A stretch of 36,138 bases of DNA. It comes from an uncultured Bacilli bacterium (GTDB taxonomy: Bacteria; Bacillota_I; Bacilli_A; RF39; UBA660). Where the stretch lies: contig CAJUNF010000010.1 of the NCBI GenBank assembly GCA_910587775.1, positions 1 to 36,138 of the forward strand, written 5' to 3'. Below, piece by piece: positions 16,613 to 24,542 of the stretch (position 1 is its first letter; every line of letters begins with the position of its first letter). A model generated the notes under the pieces. It was not told where the DNA came from. It searched no databases and was given only the letters and a program-made list of their open reading frames with translations. The position numbers and the translations under genes are program-made.

Positions 16613-17476
16613 TCAAGCTACTACATTCTGCACATAGCGCGATTTTAACGTTTTCATTCTAGCAAGTATTTTAATATTATTTTCTTGCACTTCTTGGAAC
16701 TGATAGTTATTATTTTTTCTTTGATAGACAAAAAAACGCTTTTGATCTAATAATTTTAATTTATAAGCTTGAATATAAATATCATTCTCAATATTATAAA
16801 AGGTAGATGTTTTAACAGAATATTCTTCTCCTAAAAAATATTTTAATAAATGATAAATATATTTTCTTCCACTTGTACTTGTTACATTTTCTCTTGGGAA
16901 ATTTAATATATATCCTATTATCTTATATACATTTATATAATAATCTTCTTTTTCTGGATATTGTTCTTGTAATTCTTTTTTTAACATTTCTAATACAGTT
17001 TCTGGATTCATATTTGTTCGATATCCAATTTTTTTATCCCATTCTTCAACATCTTTTTTTCTACTTCCACTAATTGGAATGATTGGGAAATTTTTTTCTG
17101 TAGCAAATCCGAATTTTATATTACAAATATCTTTTAACTCAATTGTTAAATCTGCAAAATAGTCTTTGTTGTCAATTGTATATGTTACATAATCATGCCC
17201 TATTGAAGGGACTACTTTACCTTCAATTCTAAATATCTTTAATAATTCACAATATAAATCTGCCCAAGAAAAACAAACAATATTAAAATCTGTTACATAA
17301 AATGGATTTACTCTCTTTGCTGCTATTTCTTTTTGTCTTTTTTTAGTCTCTACATTAAAAGATGGATCATATTCAAAAAGTTGTCCTAATCGAATGTAAA
17401 TATATCTAGCAATCAAAACTTTATCCACAATATTTTTTTGTTTTAATTCTTCTGTTAGTAACTCCACTAAATTCAT
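16613..17476 (-). CDS. Transglutaminase-like protein, function unknown
   Basis: A 287-residue protein without signal peptide or membrane segment. A papain-like/transglutaminase-type Cys-His-Asp triad is visible in the right order and context: C68 in DFNIVCFSWADLYCELLK, H94 in IGHDYVTYTID, D109 in YFADLT. In the fold, Cys starts a helix and His and Asp lie on adjacent strands, as here. The C-terminal half (about 125-287) is unassigned. AGAGGGG precedes the ATG, and a strong promoter lies directly upstream. It could be a protease, a peptidase or an inactive relative; I cannot tell which. Confidence 0.7.
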   Translation of the reverse strand: MNLVELLTEELKQKNIVDKVLIARYIYIRLGQLFEYDPSFNVETKKRQKEIAAKRVNPFYVTDFNIVCFSWADLYCELLKIFRIEGKVVPSIGHDYVTYTIDNKDYFADLTIELKDICNIKFGFATEKNFPIIPISGSRKKDVEEWDKKIGYRTNMNPETVLEMLKKELQEQYPEKEDYYINVYKIIGYILNFPRENVTSTSGRKYIYHLLKYFLGEEYSVKTSTFYNIENDIYIQAYKLKLLDQKRFFVYQRKNNNYQFQEVQENNIKILARMKTLKSRYVQNVVA

Positions 17477-17498
17477 AAAAACCCCTCTTTTTAGAGTT

Positions 17499-17526
17499 AT
17501 TATAACTATTTTTTTATTTATGTCAA
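17499..17526 (-). promoter_or_regulatory. Near-consensus promoter for the transglutaminase-like gene
   Basis: Minus strand TTGACA, 16 bases, TATAAT, about 22 bases before the start codon: perfect hexamers, spacing one base below optimum. Confidence 0.85.
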
Positions 17527-17635
17527 ATAAATAAGTTTACTTTTTTATCTATTTACTCCTATATATACATCGATTTTTTTCTTTATTTATGTTATATTTA
17601 TTTAAAGTGGTGGGATATTTTAGTGATATGGAATA

Positions 17636-17667
17636 AGAAAAAAGTTCAACTTTTTAGCGAACTTTTT
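17636..17667. terminator. Bidirectional terminator after the XRE gene
   Basis: AAAAAGTTC and GAACTTTTT form an inverted repeat with an 11-base loop; both strands have a U-run. It ends the minus-strand XRE gene. I see no gene on the plus strand between 17530 and 17636. Confidence 0.75.
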
Positions 17668-17669
17668 AT

Positions 17670-17894
17670 TTAATCTTTTTTCTTTTTGGACTCAATAATT
17701 AAATTTAAATCGTATAATTCACAAATATTACGAATTGTTTCTAAATCTATTTGAATATCTCCAGCTTCATATCTTTGAACGGTACGAACACTTTTCTTTA
17801 AGTGTTTTGCTAGATCTTTTTGAGTCATGCTTCCATATTCTCTTAGAAATTTTATGACATCTGAATTAGAATAATCTTTAAGATTTAATTTCAT
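17670..17894 (-). CDS. Small XRE-family HTH regulator
   Basis: About 74 residues, nearly all helix-turn-helix: MTQKDLAKHLKKSVRTVQRYEAGDIQIDLETIRNICELYDL, a standard Cro/CI fold with recognition helix SVRTVQRYE. No effector domain. Start at 17894 preferred (GGTGG upstream); an in-frame ATG at 17909 would add five residues. Divergent from the 60-residue gene at 17987 through overlapping promoters, with a palindrome between them, so it probably represses itself and its neighbour (inference). Confidence 0.85.
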   Translation of the reverse strand: MKLNLKDYSNSDVIKFLREYGSMTQKDLAKHLKKSVRTVQRYEAGDIQIDLETIRNICELYDLNLIIESKKKKD

Positions 17895-17913
17895 GACTCG
17901 TACCACCATTCAT

Positions 17914-17945
17914 TTGCAATTATATCGGATCAATGATATATTCAA
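17914..17945. promoter_or_regulatory. Overlapping divergent promoters with a candidate operator
   Basis: Plus strand: TTGCAA (17914-17919), 17 bases, TATATT (17937-17942), preceded by TGA as an extended -10. Minus strand: TATAAT at 17919-17924 with a -35 around TTGAAT at 17940-17945 (spacing 15-16). Each -10 touches the other promoter's -35. The imperfect palindrome ATATC...GATAT, centred on GATC (17922-17939), lies between them and could be the operator. Confidence 0.6.
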
Positions 17946-17950
17946 ATTAA

Positions 17951-17972
17951 ATACCGACATATTTTGTCGTAT
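17951..17972 (+). repeat. Inverted repeat in the leader of the 60-residue gene
   Basis: ATACCGACA and TGTCGTAT pair with a one-base bulge just upstream of the CAGGAG ribosome site. It may be a second operator or an RNA hairpin. TGTCGTA also matches the Spo0A box at six of seven positions, which may be chance. Confidence 0.4.
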
Positions 17973-17986
17973 CCAGGAGAAGTAAA

Positions 17987-18169
17987 ATGGAAATTAAAAC
18001 GAAAGAAATTACAAATCAAAACTATTTAATTTTAAAAGAAAATGAATCAATTACAATTCTTGTAGAAAAGGATATAAAATCATCTATTCATATTGTGTGC
18101 AAAAATAAAAAATTATTCATAAAAATGGAAGAAGGCATTAAAAAAAACAAAAAGGAATTTAATCATTAA
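17987..18169 (+). CDS. 60-residue protein of unknown function
   Basis: Not recognised. Small, lysine-rich, probably beta-strand-forming (NYLILKENESITILVEKD then SSIHIVCKNKKLFIKM). Supported as a gene by CAGGAG nine bases before ATG, an extended -10 promoter on the same strand, and a divergent XRE gene. It has no signal peptide and no long hydrophobic stretch. Its stop overlaps the end of the convergent DUF5131 gene by four bases. The gene pair could be an antitoxin-like regulator with a partner, but nothing in the protein shows toxin character. Confidence 0.6.
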   Translation: MEIKTKEITNQNYLILKENESITILVEKDIKSSIHIVCKNKKLFIKMEEGIKKNKKEFNH

Positions 18170-18951
18170 TTAAAGAAGGATAATTGTTCTTCTTTTTTTG
18201 TGAGTTCATAATCCATTTTTGTTCCTATGTGATTATAGTTTGGCAACTTTTTTAAACATTCTATCTGGCTTTGATGATTTTTAAAATGATACTCTTTTCC
18301 TTTATAAATAAAATATGCTCCTGTGTCAAAAAATTCAAAACTTACATTATATTTTTTGGCGCTGTTTGATAATTTTTCTACCCATTTTATATTTAAAGGT
18401 CTTGCATTTTCATAATTTTCTCCACCACAATAAATTAACTTAATCTCTTTTGTTTTTAAATACTCATCAATATTAATTTCTTCTAATAAAGGTTCTGCCA
18501 TTATTCCTTTATTTTGAAAAGGAAGCGTAATTAAATATGGAAGCCGTTCTTGAGCTCTTTTTTGATTTTCACAAGTTACAAATAAGGACACATTTTTATA
18601 CCCTTTTTTCCAATCTTTTGGTAAACAATTTAAGACACGTTCTGGTCGTTTGGTAAAAAGAGCAAACGAGATATCACTACGTTCTTTCATCATGTTCCAA
18701 ATTTGATCTCTCCAAATATCTGCTTCTTCTAAAAAGAAATCACTTGTTAAGCACACTCTTATGTGTGAACCGCTAGGAATTTTATAAGAGCCATCTTTTT
18801 TCTTTTTTAATGGTAAGTTAAAATCATTTAAATTTTTCTTTATTATATTGCTATTTATATTTCTTAATGAATCTAAGTAAAACATATAGCAATTTTTACA
18901 AGCTTCACTTTTTTTATGACATCCATGCCAAGGATTCCAAATATAAGACAT
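18166..18951 (-). CDS. DUF5131 (phage Gp37/Gp68-like) radical-SAM-type protein
   Basis: The N-terminus carries WNPWHGCHKKSEACKNCY, a CX6CX2C triad (C11, C18, C21) of the kind that binds a 4Fe-4S cluster in Gp37/Gp68 proteins, which are remotely similar to radical SAM enzymes such as spore photoproduct lyase. Further conserved pieces: VCLTSDFFLEEADIWRDQIW, FALFTKRPERV, VTCENQ and KLIYCGGENYENARPLNIKWV. Length 261 is typical. The substrate is unknown. AGGTGA precedes the ATG. Converges on the 60-residue gene. Confidence 0.85.
   Translation of the reverse strand: MSYIWNPWHGCHKKSEACKNCYMFYLDSLRNINSNIIKKNLNDFNLPLKKKKDGSYKIPSGSHIRVCLTSDFFLEEADIWRDQIWNMMKERSDISFALFTKRPERVLNCLPKDWKKGYKNVSLFVTCENQKRAQERLPYLITLPFQNKGIMAEPLLEEINIDEYLKTKEIKLIYCGGENYENARPLNIKWVEKLSNSAKKYNVSFEFFDTGAYFIYKGKEYHFKNHQSQIECLKKLPNYNHIGTKMDYELTKKEEQLSFFN
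18172..18199 (+). terminator. Probable plus-strand terminator after the 60-residue gene
   Basis: AAAGAAG pairs with CTTCTTT across ten bases and is followed by TTTT. It lies inside the 3' end of the convergent DUF5131 coding region. Confidence 0.5.
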
Positions 18952-18978
18952 CTTTTCACCTCAATTTATTTGTAATAC

Positions 18979-19004
18979 AAAAAAGAATGTAATTTCTTAC
19001 ATCC
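18979..19004 (-). terminator. Intrinsic terminator of gltX
   Basis: Minus strand GGATGTAA pairs with TTACATTC (one G-T) across a GAAA tetraloop, then TTTTTT. It includes the gltX stop codon. Confidence 0.85.
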
Positions 19005-20649
19005 ATTTTTGAAATCTTTCCGTTATTTTTTCTTTTCCTAATATTTTTAAAATATCATAAAGATTTGGTGTTTGTTTTTGAGATGATACTGCAACACGAA
19101 TTACAGTACTAATATCTGCTACATTTCCTTTAAAGTTTTCTGGATTTTTCTTATATTCTTTCATATTGCTAGCATATCCTAGTTCATCACACATTTGCTT
19201 CATTTTATCAAACCAAATGTCTTGATCATCTTCTTCATTGTAATATTTTGTAATATATGTCTTTAAAATGTTAGAGATTTCTTTTAAATCTTTAATTTTA
19301 TCAAATTCATATTCTTCTTTAGAAACATTAAATTTTTCATCATAAATATACCAAATATTTTTATAGACGTCACTAAAGGTACCATAATCTTTTCTTGGTT
19401 TTACTCCACCACGTTCAATATTTAGCATTGCAATTGTATCTTTTTTATTCTCTTCCATAATATTTGCTACCGAAGGTTCAAATTCTTTAGCCCAAGCAAG
19501 AGTTCTGTTGTAGAATTCTTCTGCGCTTAAATGAGCAATAAAATTTTTGGATAAATTAATAATTTTTTCCATGTCGAATAATGCTCCGCTAATATTCATT
19601 TTTTCAAATGTTACTTGAAAAGAATCAATATCCTCTGTTTCATGTTTTTCAAACCATTCTTCAAAATTAGAATTAATTACGGTCATTAGATATTGTTTTA
19701 CCGCTTCAATTGGAAATCCTTGTTTTTTAAATTCAAAAACATTTGCTTCTGGATCTTTTCTCTTACTAATTTTTCTTCTTTTTCCATCTTCTTCTTTCAT
19801 AATTGGTGCTGTGTGTGCATATTTAGGTGGCTCTATATTAAGCATAGAAGCAAGTTGGATATGAATCGGTAAACTACTTAGCCATTCATCTCCACGGACA
19901 ACGTGAGTTGTATGCATTAAATGATCATCTACTGCATGAGCAAAATGATAAGTTGGAAGTCCATCACCTTTTAAAATAACATGGTCAATATCATTTTCTG
20001 GCATTTCTACGCGTCCTTTAATCATATCAATAAAAGTTATTTTATTATCAAAAGAGCCAGGTGATTTCATACGAATTACATATTTCTCTCCATTTTTAAT
20101 TTTTTCTAGAGCTTCTTCCATTGGTAAATTACGATCTAGAGCAAATCTTCCATAATAGCCAATACGTACTTTAGAGATTTCTTGTTGATGACGTAATTCA
20201 TCTAATTCTTCTGGAGTGATAAATGATGGATAAGCTAGGTCTTTTTCTATTAAATCCCTAACAAAAGCCCCATAAATGTCATGTCTTTTACTTTGAATGT
20301 ATGGTCCATACTTTCCTTTTTCTTCTTCTCTATTTAAAGGTCCTTCTGTATATGGAATTTCATAAAATTTTATAGCTTCAATAATTTCATCTATTCCTGT
20401 TTGTGTTTCTCTTTTTTGATCAGTGTCTTCTATTCTTACAAAAAATACTCCATTAGAGTTTTTTGCTAAATTGTGAGCTAATTGTGCTTGAAAAAGAGTT
20501 CCAAAGTGAACAAATCCTGTAGGACTTGGTCCAATTCTTACTACTTTGGCATCACTATTTAGATTTCTTTCTGGATATAATTCTTCGTAATATGCTCTAT
20601 CATGCATAATTCCTGGAACTAAAATATTTGCAAATTCTTTTCTTGTCAT
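18997..20649 (-). CDS. gltX: Glutamyl-tRNA synthetase
   Basis: Class I aminoacyl-tRNA synthetase that charges tRNA-Glu. HIGH-type motif in VRIGPSPTGFVHFGTLFQ (about 42-58), KMSKS-type motif RRKISKRKDPEA (about 293), and the GluRS signature FFVRIEDTDQKRE. At 550 residues it is of the longer clostridial-type form. A T-box leader with a Glu (GAA) specifier lies upstream. In many Bacillota a non-discriminating GluRS also charges tRNA-Gln for later amidation; this cannot be decided here. Confidence 0.95.
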   Translation of the reverse strand: MTRKEFANILVPGIMHDRAYYEELYPERNLNSDAKVVRIGPSPTGFVHFGTLFQAQLAHNLAKNSNGVFFVRIEDTDQKRETQTGIDEIIEAIKFYEIPYTEGPLNREEEKGKYGPYIQSKRHDIYGAFVRDLIEKDLAYPSFITPEELDELRHQQEISKVRIGYYGRFALDRNLPMEEALEKIKNGEKYVIRMKSPGSFDNKITFIDMIKGRVEMPENDIDHVILKGDGLPTYHFAHAVDDHLMHTTHVVRGDEWLSSLPIHIQLASMLNIEPPKYAHTAPIMKEEDGKRRKISKRKDPEANVFEFKKQGFPIEAVKQYLMTVINSNFEEWFEKHETEDIDSFQVTFEKMNISGALFDMEKIINLSKNFIAHLSAEEFYNRTLAWAKEFEPSVANIMEENKKDTIAMLNIERGGVKPRKDYGTFSDVYKNIWYIYDEKFNVSKEEYEFDKIKDLKEISNILKTYITKYYNEEDDQDIWFDKMKQMCDELGYASNMKEYKKNPENFKGNVADISTVIRVAVSSQKQTPNLYDILKILGKEKITERFQKWM

Positions 20650-20661
20650 ATAAACATCCTT

Positions 20662-20830
20662 TCTAACAAAAAAAGGTGGAACCTAAAGGACGAGAAGACC
20701 CGTGGTACCACCTTATTATAACTTATTAATGATAACGGCATGACCGGAATACCTTGTATACGGTATTCAGCTTCAAAAGTTTCTTCTAAATAAGCATTTA
20801 TTCGTTTCCACCAACCACGAACTCTCTTTT
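20662..20830 (-). ncRNA. T-box leader of gltX, specifier GAA (Glu)
   Basis: Contains the T-box core AAGGTGGTACCACG (20701-20714, minus strand) and a terminator in which AAGGTGGTACC pairs with GGTTCCACCTT before TTTTTTT. Stem I has the GAGAG start and a GGTTGGTGGAAA apical element. The GAA codon at 20781-20783 is followed by ACTTTTGAAG, the usual context of the specifier. Uncharged tRNA-Glu would stabilise the antiterminator and switch gltX on (established T-box mechanism). Confidence 0.93.
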
Positions 20831-20890
20831 AAAATGATTTATTTATACTCTTCTTTTTTCTTCGCTTGTATTAGTAGTTTAGTAAATTTT

Positions 20891-21508
20891 TTATTGTTTG
20901 TCAACTGTCACAAAACGTATGGAATAAATGACTGGCTTGGTAATAGGAGTTTCTCCATTTGTTTTAGTGTTTGCTAGTTTATCTAAAGTATCAAGTCCTG
21001 CAATAATGCGTCCAAATGAGGCATAGGAACCATCTAAATGTGGTGAATCTGCATGAACGATAAAGAATTGACTAGATGCTGAGTCTCTATCATTACTTCT
21101 AGCCATAGAGATTACTCCTCGCTCATGTTTTAAATTATTTTCTACCCCATTTAAACGAAATTCTCCTTTAATCGTTTCTTCAGATCCACCTGAACCATTT
21201 CCAAGTGGGTCTCCACCTTGAATCATAAAGTCTTTTATAATACGGTGAAATACTAATCCATCATAAAATTTTTCACTTACTAATTTTTGAAAGTTTTTTA
21301 CTGTGATTGGTGCAATATCTGGATATAATTCTAATAACATAATATCTCCTGTTGTTTGCATCTCAATTTTGATATAATTGGTAATTTCTTCTGTTTCTTT
21401 GTAATTCATATTTTCTATTTTCCCTTCTATTTGTGGATTTTTACTTCCACAGCCACCCATTAATAATACGGTTATTAATGTAAAAAATATAACTAATTTC
21501 TTTTTCAT
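20891..21508 (-). CDS. Cyclophilin-type peptidyl-prolyl isomerase lipoprotein
   Basis: An N-terminal lipoprotein signal (MKKKLVIFFTLITVLLMGGC, lipidated Cys20) precedes a cyclophilin domain: APITVKNFQKLVSEKFYDGLVFHRIIKDFMIQGGDP with the FHRI active-site arginine, then SMARSNDRDSASSQFFIVHADSPHLDGSYASFGRI. Anchored to the outer face of the membrane and likely to help exported proteins fold, by isomerising Xaa-Pro bonds. Overlaps the AlkD-like gene by four bases, so they share a transcript. Confidence 0.92.
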   Translation of the reverse strand: MKKKLVIFFTLITVLLMGGCGSKNPQIEGKIENMNYKETEEITNYIKIEMQTTGDIMLLELYPDIAPITVKNFQKLVSEKFYDGLVFHRIIKDFMIQGGDPLGNGSGGSEETIKGEFRLNGVENNLKHERGVISMARSNDRDSASSQFFIVHADSPHLDGSYASFGRIIAGLDTLDKLANTKTNGETPITKPVIYSIRFVTVDKQ

Positions 21509-22227
21509 TTTTTGATTCTCCTTTTATATTTTAACATATTATCTTTTTGTTCTTTGCTAATCCGAAACGATTCTCTTATTTTGCTGATCGTTTTATTCAT
21601 TGTAAAATCATTTATTTTGGATATTTTTAAATACTCTTCTGTTTCATTTGGAAATTTAGTATACATTTCTGCAAGAAGCCAAGCCATAGCCATATTTACA
21701 TAATAATGATCATTTTCGATTTGATCTAGTTGCTCATATATTCTATATAAATATTCTTTTTTGATATAGAAACTTAACAATATAATTAATCCTACTCGAA
21801 TACTAAATGGTTCTTTTCTTTTTAATAATTTAATCCAAGCATCAAAGTATTTTTCTTTTGATGTTTCAACTATTTTTAAACTGTTACAGAAACTATCACA
21901 AATTGCCCAGTTATCAATTTTAGGTAAAAAATGTTCTAATTTTTGAAAGAAGAATGTTTCATCAGTAATACTTGATATCACAAAACCTTCAATTAGTACT
22001 TCTTCATAATATAAATCTTTGGTTTGGGATAAAAAATCTTGAATATCTGTTTTTATAATTGTTTTGGCAATCTTTCGGCATTCTGGAACATTGATTCCTA
22101 AAATAGGATACTTTGTAGTTGTCAATTTAGAGTGAAATTCTCGATATTGTAAATTTTCTTTTTGTTTTAATATTTCTAAGTAAGTTTGATAAGTTTCATC
22201 ATTCCAACTTTTTATTTCTTGCATCAT
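21505..22227 (-). CDS. AlkD-like DNA alkylation repair protein (HEAT-like repeats)
   Basis: All-helical protein of 240 residues matching the AlkD/DNA-alkylation-repair family: LGINVPECRKIAK, YYEEVLIEGFVISSI, PKIDNWAICDSFCNSL (the conserved Trp-Asp region), FSIRVGLIILLSFYI (the conserved Arg) and YYVNMAMAWLLAEMYTKFP. Family members remove bulky or positively charged alkylated bases without base flipping; some homologues are not glycosylases. The start is preceded by a weak site only. First gene of a two-gene unit with the cyclophilin. Confidence 0.9.
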   Translation of the reverse strand: MMQEIKSWNDETYQTYLEILKQKENLQYREFHSKLTTTKYPILGINVPECRKIAKTIIKTDIQDFLSQTKDLYYEEVLIEGFVISSITDETFFFQKLEHFLPKIDNWAICDSFCNSLKIVETSKEKYFDAWIKLLKRKEPFSIRVGLIILLSFYIKKEYLYRIYEQLDQIENDHYYVNMAMAWLLAEMYTKFPNETEEYLKISKINDFTMNKTISKIRESFRISKEQKDNMLKYKRRIKK

Positions 22228-22249
22228 AATATCACGTGTTTTATTATAA

Positions 22250-22276
22250 CAAAAAAAGACTTTTCATGAAAGTCTT
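22250..22276 (-). terminator. Intrinsic terminator of the EamA-type transporter gene
   Basis: Minus strand AAGACTTT pairs with AAAGTCTT across five bases, then TTTTTTTG; directly at the stop codon. Confidence 0.85.
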
Positions 22277-23150
22277 AACTGAGTAAAGTCATTCCTATAA
22301 TACATAATATTCCAACAATCAAGGAAATCACTTTTTTTAAATTCATTTTATCAGTTTTTCTAATTACGGAGATGATTACTACACCAAATAATTGTAGTTT
22401 GGTTAATAACGTAATTACAATTGGTGTTTCTCCAATGTATGCAAGCATATAAAGAATACTTGTAATGGTATAAATGATTCCTGTTAAAAAAATTAATTTT
22501 TGGAATTCTTTCTTTTCTTTCTTTTTTAAAGGTTTCATATTTTTTTTATCTTTTTGGTATAAATAGTAAAAAAAGGGAATTGCTACTAAATAATAAACTA
22601 AATTAATTCCATATTCATTTGCGCCCTTACTACTTGCTATTTTTATAAAATATGGTTCTGAAGCATAAAAAATAGTCGAGGTTATTAAAATAAATATATT
22701 TTTTAGATCTATTTTTTTATTTTTTATTTGAGATTTCATTTTATTTGTTTCATAAGAAAATACATAAATGGAGATAAAAAATAGTAAAAATAATATTAGA
22801 AAATTTAATTGTGGTTTAATGTATCCTAAAAAGATATCACATATTAAAATAATAAAAATACTTCCTGCATCAATTAAATTTGCAAGTCCTATAGGAATAG
22901 TCTGGATAGCTTTGATGTAACAAATATCTCCTCCTATAATAGCAAAAGAATAGATAACACAGACAAGAAATGAAAAGAAAGATAATTCTAATCCTCCAAT
23001 GAAAGAAACAAGAGCAACGAATATTCCTGTTACAACTGTCATCCAAAATAAATATTGATTTTCATTATATTTTAATAAAATTTTCTCTTCTAATGTATCT
23101 CCAAAGGAATGAATAATAGACCATGAGACTGCTGCACTTTTTCCCTTCAT
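22275..23150 (-). CDS. EamA/DMT-family transporter
   Basis: Ten predicted membrane segments in two five-segment halves over 291 residues, the usual drug/metabolite transporter design. Start pieces AAVSWSIIHSFGDTLEEKILLKY and ETPIVITLLTKLQLFGVVIISVI fit the EamA fold. Substrate unknown. AGGTGA precedes the ATG. Divergent from the Y-family polymerase gene. Confidence 0.85.
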   Translation of the reverse strand: MKGKSAAVSWSIIHSFGDTLEEKILLKYNENQYLFWMTVVTGIFVALVSFIGGLELSFFSFLVCVIYSFAIIGGDICYIKAIQTIPIGLANLIDAGSIFIILICDIFLGYIKPQLNFLILFLLFFISIYVFSYETNKMKSQIKNKKIDLKNIFILITSTIFYASEPYFIKIASSKGANEYGINLVYYLVAIPFFYYLYQKDKKNMKPLKKKEKKEFQKLIFLTGIIYTITSILYMLAYIGETPIVITLLTKLQLFGVVIISVIRKTDKMNLKKVISLIVGILCIIGMTLLS

Positions 23151-23205
23151 ATATAACTCACCTATTTTTCATTATAAATGATTTTTTTTGAATTAGAAAT
23201 AATCT

Positions 23206-23222
23206 TTGACAAAATTTGTCAA
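23206..23222. repeat. 17-bp palindrome in the divergent intergenic region
   Basis: TTGACAAA-A-TTTGTCAA is perfectly symmetric and carries a TTGACA on each strand. It lies between the EamA-type gene and the polymerase gene; neither TTGACA has a matching -10 at proper spacing. It could be an operator or a remnant promoter. Confidence 0.45.
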
Positions 23223-23241
23223 TTGTATTTTTAAACTTTTT

Positions 23242-23270
23242 TGTTATAATTTTTACAGAACAAATGTTCT
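23242..23270 (+). promoter_or_regulatory. Extended -10 promoter with LexA (SOS) box
   Basis: TGTTATAAT (23242-23250) is an extended -10. The palindrome AGAACAAATGTTCT at 23257-23270 fits the Gram-positive SOS box (GAAC-N4-GTTC) and covers the expected transcription start. It predicts DNA-damage induction of the polymerase/YolD pair. Confidence 0.85.
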
Positions 23271-23285
23271 TTAGGAGTGCATTTT

Positions 23286-24542
23286 ATGAAAGAGAAAGAA
23301 CGCCATATTTTATGTATTGATTTAAAAAGCTTTTTTGCATCATGTGAATGCATTGAGCGAGGATTAGATGCTTTTACTACACCTTTAGTTGTTGCCAATC
23401 CTAATCAAGGAAATGGAGCGATTACTCTTGCAGTGACGCCATTTTTGAAAACACAAGGTATTAAAGGCAGAACTAGACTTTATGAAATACCAAAGCATAT
23501 TTCTTATCAAATTGTGAAACCAAGAATGAGTTTATATTTAAAGAAAAGTGAAGAAGTTGTTAGTATTTATCTAGATTTCGTAGCGAAAGAAGATTTACAT
23601 GTTTATTCTATTGATGAATGTTTTTTAGATGTTACAAATTATTTGAATTTTTATCAAAAAACGGATGAAGAACTAGCCTATTCTATTTTAAAAACTATTG
23701 AAGAAAAAACAGGATTGACAGCTAATTGTGGCATTGGACCAAATTTACTTCTTGCTAAAGTTGCAATGGATTTAGATGCTAAGAAATTTAAAAATGGGAT
23801 TGCAAAATGGACGAAAGAAGATATTAAAACGAAATTATGGAATATTACTCCCCTTTCTAAAATGTGGGGAATTGGACCAAGAATGGAAAAAAATTTAAAT
23901 CGACTTGGAATTTATTCTATTAAAGATTTGGCTCAATTTGATGTCAATCGTTTAAAAAATTACTATGGAGTTATGGGTCAAGAACTTTGGAATCATGCAA
24001 ATGGAATTGACGAATCTAAAATTCAAGATTTTGCAATTCCTCCAAAAGATAAATCTTTTAGTCATAGTCAAGTTTTGTTTAAAGATTATCAAGAAGAAAA
24101 TGGAAAAATGATTTTACGAGAAATGATTGATGTTGTTTGTATAAGACTTCGTCAAAGTCATATGGAAGGAAGTGTGATTGGACTTGGTGTACAATATTCT
24201 AAAACAATTGGTGGTGGTTTTTTTCATTCTATGAAAATAGATATTCCAACGGATGATGCTGATTTTATTATGAAGACTTGTGAAATTTTATTTGATCGTT
24301 ATTATGAAGAACTACCTATTCGAAAACTTACTGTTAGTGTTGGAAAATTAAGTCCTAAAGTAGGAATACAACTTACTATTTTTGAAAATTATGAAGAAAA
24401 GAAAAAAGAAGAACAACTTTATGTGGAAATGGATGATATTAAATTAAAATATGGTAAAAATAGTTTAATTAAAGCAGCTAATTTACTTCCCGATTCAACG
24501 GCAATTGAAAGGAATAAAAAGATAGGAGGTCATAATGCATGA
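23286..24542 (+). CDS. Y-family translesion DNA polymerase (UvrX/YqjW type)
   Basis: DNA polymerase for lesion bypass. Palm catalytic residues are visible in ILCIDLKSFFASCE and in HVYSIDECFLDVT (Asp-Glu pair), followed by CGIGPNLLLAKVAMD, the thumb hairpins ITPLSKMWGIGPRMEKNL, and a little-finger domain. The wording of these motifs and the YolD partner place it with UvrX/YqjW rather than DinB. Start at 23286 has AGGAG eight bases upstream; an in-frame GTG at 23277 overlaps that site and is rejected. SOS-boxed promoter. The stop overlaps yolD by four bases (ATGA). Confidence 0.93.
   Translation: MKEKERHILCIDLKSFFASCECIERGLDAFTTPLVVANPNQGNGAITLAVTPFLKTQGIKGRTRLYEIPKHISYQIVKPRMSLYLKKSEEVVSIYLDFVAKEDLHVYSIDECFLDVTNYLNFYQKTDEELAYSILKTIEEKTGLTANCGIGPNLLLAKVAMDLDAKKFKNGIAKWTKEDIKTKLWNITPLSKMWGIGPRMEKNLNRLGIYSIKDLAQFDVNRLKNYYGVMGQELWNHANGIDESKIQDFAIPPKDKSFSHSQVLFKDYQEENGKMILREMIDVVCIRLRQSHMEGSVIGLGVQYSKTIGGGFFHSMKIDIPTDDADFIMKTCEILFDRYYEELPIRKLTVSVGKLSPKVGIQLTIFENYEEKKKEEQLYVEMDDIKLKYGKNSLIKAANLLPDSTAIERNKKIGGHNA

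Noticed and set aside
17580..17636. AAAGTGG-type motif resembling MraZ binding repeats
   Set aside because: Only one clear copy; the regular repeat spacing is absent and no mraZ gene follows.
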